Source: Acidobacteriota bacterium
GTDB lineage: Bacteria; Acidobacteriota; Terriglobia; Terriglobales; SCQP01
DNA: 32,095 nucleotides
Assembly: GCA_021789895.1 (NCBI GenBank)
Contig: JAJYIU010000032.1
Span: 1-32,095, forward strand
Reading direction: 5' to 3'
Positions within the stretch are counted from its first letter, which is position 1, and each line of letters opens with the position of its first letter. The notes below the pieces were generated by a model. It searched no databases. It saw only the letters and a list, made by a program, of their open reading frames with translations, and was not told the DNA's origin. This document shows, piece by piece, positions 26,248-32,095 of this stretch. The position numbers were made by a program, and so were the translations under genes.

Positions 26248-27845
26248 AAGAATTTCTAGAGCGGCATAAGACGACGATCTTAGCCGCCATCGTTTTGCTG
26301 GGGCTGATGCTGCGCCTGGGCGGACTAAGCCGGACGGGCTTCAACGAAGACGAGATCAATAAATACAATGCCGCCCAAGGCTATTTGCACCATGACTTTT
26401 CGCAAAACCGCGAACACCCCATGCTGATGAAAGCGCTGATCGCGGGCTCGCTCGCCGGCAGCGCATGGTGGAACCGCCATGCGGGCAGGCTGGGGCGGAT
26501 CGCGGATGAAACCGCGGTGCGCATGCCCAACGCGATCTTCGGCGGGTTGACGGCGGTGGTGCTGTTCCTGATGGCGCAAGAGCTGTTTGGCGCCGCGGCC
26601 GGCCTGTTCAGCGCCTGGTTCTGGGCGACCAATCCGCTGGCCATTTCCATCAACCGGGTGGCGAAGGAAGATACGCTGCTGGTTTTGTTTACCTGGCTGG
26701 GCTACTACTTCTATACCCGCGCGAAGAACATCGCTGCGGGCGAGGCAGCGGCGGCGGGAAGATATTACCTGGCCAGCGGCATCAGTTTCGGCTTGATGCT
26801 GGCGTCGAAGTACTTTCCGCACTACTTTGGCCTGATTTTTCTCTATTACTACTGGTTCGGCGACAAGGCCAAATACCCGCCCCGCGGCCGGAAGGACAAT
26901 CTGCTGCTGTTCGGCGGAATGATGGCGGCGTTGGTCGCGGCCAATCCGATCATTTTGCTGCCCGGCACGTGGATTTACATGCTGCATTACGTACAGGGGG
27001 CCGACCTCAGCCGGCACGCGTACCTGGCCTTCGGCCGGTACCGCAGCGAAGCGCTGGGGCTTGGCGGCGGGATGCCGGCGTGGTTCTATCTGCGCTACCT
27101 GGCGATCAAGACGCCGTTGCCGGTGCTGGCCGCCTTCGGCGCCGGACTGGTCGAGGCGCTGCGACGCCGGCGGGAAGCCGGGGCGTCGCTGCTGCTGTTC
27201 CTGCTGCTGGCCTGGATCGTGCCTTTCTCGCTGCTGAGCTCGAAGTGGCTGCGCTACATGCTGGCCTGGCTGCCGGCGGTGGTGATGCTGGCCGCGGTCG
27301 GGGCAGTCAAGCTGCTGGAGAGGCTGGCGGCGGCGGCGCGGCGATGGCAGCCACGCCCGGCGGCGTGGCTGGCGGCGGGGAGCGCGGCGCTAGTTCTGGC
27401 GGCGCCCGGCTGGGCGGCGCTGCGCGCCGCGCCCTATTATGCGCTTTACCAGAACGCGCTGGCGCGAGGGCCGGCCGGCGGCAGCTTTCCGCATGAAGAA
27501 CTGAACGACGCCGGGTTGCGAACCGCGGTACGGCGGATATGCCGTGCGGCGCCGCGCGGCGCCGTGGTCGCGGTCGAGAGCCCCACGATCCGGCGGGTGG
27601 CCGCTTATTACCTGATCCGCTATCAGCGGCGCGATTTGCGGGCGGTCACCCTGCGCGCATCCGGCACGCCGATTCATGCCGACCCGTATTACCTGATCGC
27701 GCTAGGGCGCAAATTCGAGGCCAGCGCGGGCCTGGTGCATCAACTCGAAGCGCATTCGCGGCCGGTCTGGATCGTGGACGTGGACGGCATCGCCGCCGAC
27801 GCAGTGTATCAAACGGCGGCGACGCGAGCGGAGCGCCGGCCATGA
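26244..27845 (+). CDS. GT-C family membrane glycosyltransferase, ArnT/PMT-like (533 aa)
   Basis: This is a polytopic inner-membrane enzyme with about ten hydrophobic segments. The first periplasmic loop carries NEDE (E35-D36-E37), the acidic motif expected in GT39/GT83-type enzymes such as ArnT, which transfer a sugar from a polyprenyl-phosphate donor on the periplasmic side. Further landmarks are HPMLMKALIA, VRMPNAIFGGLTAVVLF, NRVAKEDTLLVLF and LSSKWLRYMLAWLP. A soluble C-terminal domain of about 110 residues follows the last TM (from about residue 410). The start at 26244 is set by the ATGA overlap with the upstream stop; a much longer frame open upstream runs antiphase through two real genes and is ignored. 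The donor is presumably made by the GT2 at the end of the run. The acceptor is unknown, lipid A being the best guess. Confidence 0.85.
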   Translation: MKEFLERHKTTILAAIVLLGLMLRLGGLSRTGFNEDEINKYNAAQGYLHHDFSQNREHPMLMKALIAGSLAGSAWWNRHAGRLGRIADETAVRMPNAIFGGLTAVVLFLMAQELFGAAAGLFSAWFWATNPLAISINRVAKEDTLLVLFTWLGYYFYTRAKNIAAGEAAAAGRYYLASGISFGLMLASKYFPHYFGLIFLYYYWFGDKAKYPPRGRKDNLLLFGGMMAALVAANPIILLPGTWIYMLHYVQGADLSRHAYLAFGRYRSEALGLGGGMPAWFYLRYLAIKTPLPVLAAFGAGLVEALRRRREAGASLLLFLLLAWIVPFSLLSSKWLRYMLAWLPAVVMLAAVGAVKLLERLAAAARRWQPRPAAWLAAGSAALVLAAPGWAALRAAPYYALYQNALARGPAGGSFPHEELNDAGLRTAVRRICRAAPRGAVVAVESPTIRRVAAYYLIRYQRRDLRAVTLRASGTPIHADPYYLIALGRKFEASAGLVHQLEAHSRPVWIVDVDGIAADAVYQTAATRAERRP

Positions 27846-28888
27846 AGCGGCTGTCACGCACTTTCGGGCTGCTGGCGCTGGCGGCGGGACTGATGTTGTT
27901 CCTCTACCTAGTCACCCGCGCCGGCGTGGGCACGATCGAAGAAAAGTTTGCCGCCCTGGGCTGGGGGATGGCGGCGCTGATCGCGCTTTCCGGCGCGCGG
28001 GAAGGGCTGCGCGCGGTGGCCTGGCGACAATGCCTGGAGGCCGCGGAACCGCGGCCCGGCCTGGCGCGGTTGTTGGGATTGCGGCTGATGGGCAACGCCT
28101 ATACCGACATCACGCCCGCCGGCCCGTTGCTGGGGGAAAGCGTCAAAGTTTGGGCGGGCGCGAGCTCGATGCCGGCCAGCTCGAGCGCCGCCTCGGTGAC
28201 GATCGAGAACCTGGTGTATTCGGCGGCCGCGGCGCTGTTTGTCTTCGGCGGGATGGCGCTGCTGGTGTTCGCGATCGTGGCGCCGCGGCGATTGCAAATC
28301 GCCGCTTATGGCGCCGGCGGGCTGCTGCTGGCGGCGATGGTTGGGCTGACGTGGGCCCTGCGGCGGCGCGAGCCGGTGGTCGGAACGGCGCTGGATTGGC
28401 TGCAAGCGCGGGGATTGCGCTGGACTTTGATCGCGCGACACGAGCAGGGCATACGCAACTTCGGAGAGAAAGTGCACGCCTTTTTCCGCACCCGGCGAGC
28501 GGTCTTCTTGCGGGTACTGGCGCTGGAAGCAGCGGCGAACCTGACCGGGGTGGGCGAGGCGTACGTGATCTTGCGGGCCGCTGCCGGGCATGCGTCCTGG
28601 CTGGCGGCCTACCTGGCCGAGGCGGCCACGCGGGTGGCGCACCTGGCGTTTTTCATACCGCTGGGTTTGGGCACCGAGGAGGCGGCGGCTGGCGCCACCC
28701 TGGCCGCCCTCGGCTACAGCTTGAGCACGGGAGTATCGCTGGCGGTGATCCGCAAAGGCCGAACCCTGTTTTGGGACGCGGCCGGGCTGCTGTTTGCGGC
28801 CAGGAGGGCGATATGGCGACCGACCGTGCAGCCGCCGGAAGGGGGATTGAGCGCAAGCCATGAAACGCTTGATTGTGAATGCGGATGA
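27842..28888 (+). CDS. UPF0104 / LPG-synthase-TM-domain integral membrane protein, HpnL-like (348 aa)
   Basis: This polytopic protein matches the PF03706 family (lysylphosphatidylglycerol synthase TM region, HpnL, UPF0104). The key pattern is NAYTDITPAGPLLGESVKVW (N85 to W104, with E99), the family's conserved Pro/Gly-Glu-x-x-Lys signature. A second is the C-terminal FFIPLGLGTEEAA. About seven to eight TM segments are visible. It lacks the soluble aminoacyl-transferase domain of MprF. The start ATG overlaps the previous TGA (ATGA), and the C-terminus overlaps the next gene by 29 bp, so the group is strongly coupled. PF03706 includes lipid flippase domains, and a flippase for an undecaprenyl-phosphate sugar is the natural role here, but that is inference. 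Confidence 0.85.
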   Translation: MKRLSRTFGLLALAAGLMLFLYLVTRAGVGTIEEKFAALGWGMAALIALSGAREGLRAVAWRQCLEAAEPRPGLARLLGLRLMGNAYTDITPAGPLLGESVKVWAGASSMPASSSAASVTIENLVYSAAAALFVFGGMALLVFAIVAPRRLQIAAYGAGGLLLAAMVGLTWALRRREPVVGTALDWLQARGLRWTLIARHEQGIRNFGEKVHAFFRTRRAVFLRVLALEAAANLTGVGEAYVILRAAAGHASWLAAYLAEAATRVAHLAFFIPLGLGTEEAAAGATLAALGYSLSTGVSLAVIRKGRTLFWDAAGLLFAARRAIWRPTVQPPEGGLSASHETLDCECG

Positions 28889-29825
28889 TTACGGCCTGAC
28901 GCGCGGCGTGAATCGAGGCATCGTGGAAGCGCACCGCCGCGGCATCGTCACCAGCACTTCGTGGCTGGCGAACGGGGCGGCGTTCGAGCCAGGGCTGGAG
29001 CTGGCGCGGCAGCATCCACAACTGGAATCGGGAGTGCATTTGAATCTAACCCAGGGCCGGCCGATCGCTCCGGCGGAAGCGGTGGCCTCGCTAACCGGCC
29101 GGGATGGGCGCTTCGCCTATGCCGCCGCGCGGCTGGGGTGGGCGATGCTGCGGGGGCGGGTGCGCGCGGCGGAGATCGAGATCGAGCTTCGGGCGCAGAT
29201 TCAGAAGCTGATCGCGGCCGGCATCGAGCCCGTCCATCTCGACGGCCACCAGCACATACACGTGCTGCCGGGGGTGGCGCCGGCGGTGATTCGACTGGCG
29301 CGCGAATTCGGCATCCGGCGGGTGCGCAGCCCCTGGGAGCGCGCGACGGCCAGCGGACTGCAGGCGGAGGCGGCTTTTCCGCGCGCGCCGGCACGGCGAC
29401 GGCAATGGCTGGTGGCGCGCGCGGTGGCGCATTACGCGCGAGGGTTCGAAGCGCGGCTGGATGCGGCGGGGCTGATCCATCCCGCCCGGTTCTACGGCAT
29501 TCGCCACACCGGCAGGCTCGATACGGCCGCGCTACGCGGGCTGCTGACCAACCTGCCGGAGGGAGATGCCGAGCTGATGTGCCATCCGGGCTATGCGGAT
29601 GACGAACTGCGCGGGGCGGGCACGCGCCTGCAGGCCAGCCGCGAACTCGAGCTGCAAGCGCTGACCTCGGCCGAGGCCAAGGACGAGCTGGAGCGGCAGC
29701 AGATTCGGCTCATCGGCGCGCGCGAGCTGGAGCGCGGCGGCGGCCGCGCCGCGCCGCGCTGGACGGAGCACACCGCAGGCGCGGCGGCCGCGCCCGGTCT
29801 CGGGGGAGGGTCCATTCGTGAATAA
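28860..29825 (+). CDS. ChbG/HpnK/NaxD (YdjC)-family carbohydrate deacetylase (321 aa)
   Basis: This is a metal-dependent N-deacetylase of the YdjC fold. The diagnostic motifs are all present: NADDYGL (7-13, metal ligand among D9/D10), SGVHLNLTQG (H60), HLDGHQHIHVLPG (H126-D128, H130, H132, H134) and AELMCHPGY. Family members remove acetyl groups from chito-oligosaccharides (ChbG), glycosylated hopanoids (HpnK) and undecaprenyl-phosphate-GalNAc (NaxD in Francisella). The neighbour set (ArnC-like GT2, GT-C, membrane flippase-like protein) favours a NaxD-like role on a polyprenyl-linked HexNAc. The first 29 bp overlap the upstream gene, and the stop overlaps the next GTG start by 8 bp. The last 40 or so residues are low-complexity and probably disordered. 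Confidence 0.9.
   Translation: MKRLIVNADDYGLTRGVNRGIVEAHRRGIVTSTSWLANGAAFEPGLELARQHPQLESGVHLNLTQGRPIAPAEAVASLTGRDGRFAYAAARLGWAMLRGRVRAAEIEIELRAQIQKLIAAGIEPVHLDGHQHIHVLPGVAPAVIRLAREFGIRRVRSPWERATASGLQAEAAFPRAPARRRQWLVARAVAHYARGFEARLDAAGLIHPARFYGIRHTGRLDTAALRGLLTNLPEGDAELMCHPGYADDELRGAGTRLQASRELELQALTSAEAKDELERQQIRLIGARELERGGGRAAPRWTEHTAGAAAAPGLGGGSIRE
29803..29811 (+). promoter_or_regulatory. Ribosome-binding site deciding a GTG start
   Basis: GGGGGAGGG lies 6-7 nt before the GTG at 29818, inside the end of the deacetylase gene. It supports the GTG as the start of the GT2 gene; no ATG is available before the conserved GT-A sequence. Confidence 0.6.
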
Positions 29826-30840
29826 AGAAAGCCAATTCGAAATTTCCATCGTCATTCCTCTCTTTAACGAAGAAAACAATGCCGCGCCGCTGTATGTGGC
29901 GCTGACGCAGGTGCTGGGCGGGCTGGCGCAAAGTTACGAGATCGTGTTCGTGGACGACGGCAGCCGCGACCATACCTTGCGGGTGCTGGAAGAGATCTAT
30001 GCCAACGATTCGCGGGTGCAGATCGTGGTGCTGCGCCGCAACTTCGGGCAGACGGCGGCGCTAAAGGCCGGCTTCGACGCGGCGCGCGGGAAGATCATCG
30101 TTTCCATGGACGGCGATTTGCAGCACGATCCGGAAGAGATTCCAAATTTTCTGGAGAAGCTGGCGGAAGGCTACGATATCGTCAGCGGCTGGCGGGCGCA
30201 GCGGCAGGACCGCTGGCTGACGCGGCGCCTGCCCAGCCGGATCGCCAACTGGATGATGGCGAAGCTATCGGGCGTGGCGCTGCACGATTTTGGCACGACT
30301 TATAAAGCCTACCGGCGGGAGATTCTCGAGGACATACACCTGTACGGCGAGCTGCACCGCTTCATCCCCGCGCTGGCGGCCTGGTCGGGCGCGCGGATTA
30401 CGGAAATTCCGATCAAGAATCCGCCGCGGCGAAACGGCAGGTCGAATTACGGAATCTCGCGAGTGTTTCATGTTTCGCTGGACCTGATCAGCACGAAGTT
30501 CCTGTACGAATATCTGACGCGGCCGCTGCACTTTTTCGGCCTGCTCGGGCTGGCGGTGGCCGGGCTGGGCGGGGTGCTGGGGACTTACCTGGGCTACGAA
30601 AAGATCGCGCGCCACCAGGCGATCATGCTGCGGAACGGGCCGCTGCTGTTCGCGGCCACGCTCTGCATTTTGGCCGGCATACAACTGATCAGCCTGGGCC
30701 TGGGCACGGAGATTCTCTCGCGCACTTATTTCGAGTCGCAAAAAAAGCCGATTTACGCAGCGCGGGAGATCAAGCGGCACCGACCGCGGGCGGCGCAGGC
30801 GAGGCGGGCGGAAAGCACCGCCGGCCTGCCGACTGGCTGA
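29818..30840 (+). CDS. Polyprenyl-phosphate glycosyltransferase, GT2 family, ArnC/GtrB/DPMS-like (340 aa)
   Basis: The enzyme transfers a sugar from a nucleotide donor to undecaprenyl (or dolichyl-like) phosphate at the cytoplasmic face. The GT-A domain begins ISIVIPLFNEENN and contains VFVDDGSRD, RRNFGQTAALKAG and the DxD motif as D98-G-D100 in SMDGDLQHDPEEI. Acceptor-side motifs are FGTTYKAYRREIL and NGRSNYGISR. Two C-terminal TM segments follow (FFGLLGLAVAGLGGVLG and LLFAATLCILAGIQLISLG), ending ILSRTYFE, the layout of ArnC, GtrB and FlmF. Start is GTG with a strong ribosome-binding site; it overlaps the deacetylase stop by 8 bp. Within this run it would make the polyprenyl-phosphate sugar that the deacetylase, flippase-like protein and GT-C enzyme use in turn. 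Confidence 0.9.
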   Translation: MNKESQFEISIVIPLFNEENNAAPLYVALTQVLGGLAQSYEIVFVDDGSRDHTLRVLEEIYANDSRVQIVVLRRNFGQTAALKAGFDAARGKIIVSMDGDLQHDPEEIPNFLEKLAEGYDIVSGWRAQRQDRWLTRRLPSRIANWMMAKLSGVALHDFGTTYKAYRREILEDIHLYGELHRFIPALAAWSGARITEIPIKNPPRRNGRSNYGISRVFHVSLDLISTKFLYEYLTRPLHFFGLLGLAVAGLGGVLGTYLGYEKIARHQAIMLRNGPLLFAATLCILAGIQLISLGLGTEILSRTYFESQKKPIYAAREIKRHRPRAAQARRAESTAGLPTG

Positions 30841-30964
30841 AACCGGGTAGAGGAGATGACCGCGATCAGCGCCGGCGGCGGCGAAGGCAAAAAGAGCAGG
30901 TGATAAAATATGAGTTACGCAGAGTTAGTTGAACATAGAAACCAGGAGCGGTCTCCGCCGGGAC

Positions 30965-31570
30965 ATGGCCAGCACTCCCAAACCCGACATCGAGCAGGCA
31001 CTTGCCGGACTGAGCAGCGGGCGGGACGAGGACGTGGACCATGCCATCGCCGCAATGTACGCGACGGTGTACGCCTTCGGGATGAAGGTCTGCGGCAATT
31101 CATTTGACGCCGAAGACACCGCGCAGGAGACGCTGACACGGCTGGCGCGCTCGCTGCACCGCTTTACCAACGCCCGCGCCCTGGTGGTCTGGCTCTATAA
31201 GGTGGCAAAGAGCCAATGCCTGATGAGCCGGCGTCAAAGCAAGTTTGCGCCGAAGCAAATGCTTTCGCTGGAGGAGTTGATGCCGGCGCCAAGCTCGAAT
31301 GGGCTGGCGGGGGAGGCCCGCTGGGCGATCACGCCGGAAGAGCTGGCGATGAACAGCGAATTGCGAGAGCGCCTGGAGAAGGCGGTACTGGGGCTGCCGA
31401 AGGCGTACCGCCTGGTGCTGGTCTTGCGCGATATGGAACAGTTGGACACGAAAGAGGTGGCGGAAGTGGCGGGGATTTCGGAGAGCGCGGTCAAAGTCCG
31501 GCTACACCGGGCGCGCGCCTTCCTCCGCAATCAACTGGATGGCTGGTTGCGACAAAGGAAACAGCCATGA
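30965..31570 (+). CDS. ECF-type RNA polymerase sigma factor (about 201 aa)
   Basis: Region 2 is visible as MYATVYAFGMKVCGNSFDAED followed by TAQETLTRLARSLHRF and VVWLYKVAKSQCLMSRRQ (the -10 recognition part). Region 4 is LPKAYRLVLVLRDMEQLDTKE with the helix-turn-helix VAEVAGISESAVKVRLHRAR. The linker is about 50 residues. The start is placed at the ATG 30965, though a TTG 12 codons upstream (30929) is open. AGGAG at 30944 is too far (16 nt) and lies in a small hairpin with CTCC at 30953, so initiation is unsure. Its TGA overlaps the ATG of the anti-sigma gene. It may control its own operon; the sequence does not show whether it controls the glyco-operon upstream, which ends 124 bp before it. 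Confidence 0.88.
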   Translation: MASTPKPDIEQALAGLSSGRDEDVDHAIAAMYATVYAFGMKVCGNSFDAEDTAQETLTRLARSLHRFTNARALVVWLYKVAKSQCLMSRRQSKFAPKQMLSLEELMPAPSSNGLAGEARWAITPEELAMNSELRERLEKAVLGLPKAYRLVLVLRDMEQLDTKEVAEVAGISESAVKVRLHRARAFLRNQLDGWLRQRKQP

Positions 31571-31845
31571 CGCTGGATGCGAAGCCAGGCTGCCGGGAAG
31601 TGTTTGCAGCGCTTTCGGCGTTCGTGGACGGAGCGCTGCCCGATTCCGATTGCAGGCGGCTGGAAGAACACATGCAGGGCTGCAAACCGTGCCTGGCGTA
31701 TATCGAATCGCTGAAGACGACGATTCGGGCCTGCGGGGCCTACCAGGTACGCGGCATTCCGCCACCGCCGCCGGCAGTGCGGGAGGCGCTGCGGCGCCGG
31801 CTGGCAAGCATCTACGCTGGCGGGACGAAGCGGCGGAAGAGATAG
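31567..31845 (+). CDS. Zinc-finger anti-sigma factor (92 aa)
   Basis: This small protein carries the zinc-binding anti-sigma motif H35-x3-C39-x2-C42 (EEHMQGCKPC), preceded by C9 in GCREVFAALSAFVDGALPDSDC, as in RsrA/ChrR-type anti-sigma domains. It would bind and silence the sigma factor encoded immediately upstream; the ATGA overlap gives coupled, near-stoichiometric translation. There is no transmembrane segment, so the signal is probably cytoplasmic (redox, metal or a soluble partner) rather than envelope stress sensed directly. The C-terminus is basic (TKRRKR). C29 is an extra cysteine that could take part in redox sensing, but this is only suggestive. Confidence 0.85.
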   Translation: MTLDAKPGCREVFAALSAFVDGALPDSDCRRLEEHMQGCKPCLAYIESLKTTIRACGAYQVRGIPPPPPAVREALRRRLASIYAGGTKRRKR

Positions 31846-32095
31846 AAAATAGCAGTCAGCAGAAGCTTTCAGCTACAGCCGAAAGAAGCGGATGAGACAC
31901 GCGGGCGGACAAGAAGCGGGCGAAGGCGGCGGCATGGGCTTGAGCGGGAATGAATTAGCGCGATGCAAAGGCGCGCGGGCGAAAACGCCAGGTGTCTCGT
32001 TTCTCATTAGAGATTGCTCATAAAAGCGGCCAGCTTGCAGCCAGCAGGCATCAGCCGGGCAGGCGCCGGGGGCGAGAACGGCCGCGGAGGGGGAA
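31846..32095. other. Right-edge region with no convincing gene
   Basis: No frame here has both a ribosome-binding site and recognisable sequence. A 43-codon frame (31892-32023) has no good Shine-Dalgarno and a Gly/Ala/Arg-rich composition, so it is probably chance. GAGACAC (31894-31900) recurs inverted as GTGTCTC (31992-31998). The region may be the promoter region of a gene beyond the window. Confidence 0.4.

Noticed and set aside
27539-27841. Upstream extension of the UPF0104 frame
   Set aside because: It overlaps the end of the GT-C gene in another frame; the membrane protein starts at the ATGA overlap at 27842.
28860-30840. HpnI/HpnK-type hopanoid side-chain locus
   Set aside because: A HpnK-like deacetylase, a GT2 and an HpnL-like protein are present, but the GT2 has two C-terminal TM segments and ArnC/GtrB motifs, and no radical-SAM HpnJ or squalene-hopene cyclase is present in the window. 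This is kept as the main alternative, not the preferred reading.
31892-32023. 43-codon frame at the right edge
   Set aside because: Only a weak purine stretch precedes it, its composition is Gly/Ala/Arg-biased and nothing recognisable is encoded.

Overview
The window is GC-rich, densely coding DNA that most resembles an Acidobacteriota genome, probably class Terriglobia. This rests on family content, not on a database search. The clues are: a membrane-anchored helix-turn-helix protein of a type common in that phylum; a giant secreted protein made of SBBP, FG-GAP, NHL, Kelch and choice-of-anchor-D modules; an Oar-like TonB-dependent receptor with an N-terminal carboxypeptidase-regulatory-like domain; and a LolA-like secreted protein beside that receptor. 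No tRNA, rRNA, CRISPR array, IS element or phage gene was seen.

Layout. (1) 1-868, minus: 5' part of an HTH-TM-sensor protein that runs off the left edge and is missed by simple ORF calling because its stop lies outside the window. (2) 869-1224: a 356-bp divergent intergenic region with candidate promoters. (3) 1225-16458, plus: one 15.2-kb ORF of 5,077 residues, with a signal peptide, DUF7948-like N-domain, four different beta-propeller repeat classes, about 24 choice-of-anchor-D (ASH/Hydin-like) beta-sandwich modules, and a C-terminal membrane hairpin that appears to split a last Ig-like domain. (4) 16471-16505: stem-loop between convergent genes. (5) 16558-18363, minus: a small secreted protein, a GNAT acetyltransferase and a Sel1-repeat protein. 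(6) 18477-21164, plus: a secreted six-hairpin glycosidase-like protein. (7) 21300-30840, plus: a tightly packed seven-gene run: nucleotide-sugar dehydrogenase, TonB-dependent receptor, LolA-like protein, GT-C glycosyltransferase, UPF0104/LPG-synthase-TM protein, ChbG/HpnK/NaxD-family deacetylase and ArnC/GtrB-like polyprenyl-phosphate glycosyltransferase. The last five are linked by short gaps or by overlapping stops and starts. (8) 30965-31845, plus: an ECF sigma factor with an overlapping zinc-finger anti-sigma factor. (9) 31846-32095: no convincing gene.

The most interesting system is region 7. Its last four genes reproduce the logic of lipid A amino-sugar modification: load a HexNAc on undecaprenyl phosphate, deacetylate it, flip it, and transfer it with an ArnT-like GT-C enzyme. 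The parts resemble the Francisella FlmF2-NaxD-FlmK set, with an added UPF0104 membrane protein as a possible flippase. The second highlight is the giant surface protein, which joins four propeller families in one chain and carries a recent-looking 306-bp tandem duplication.
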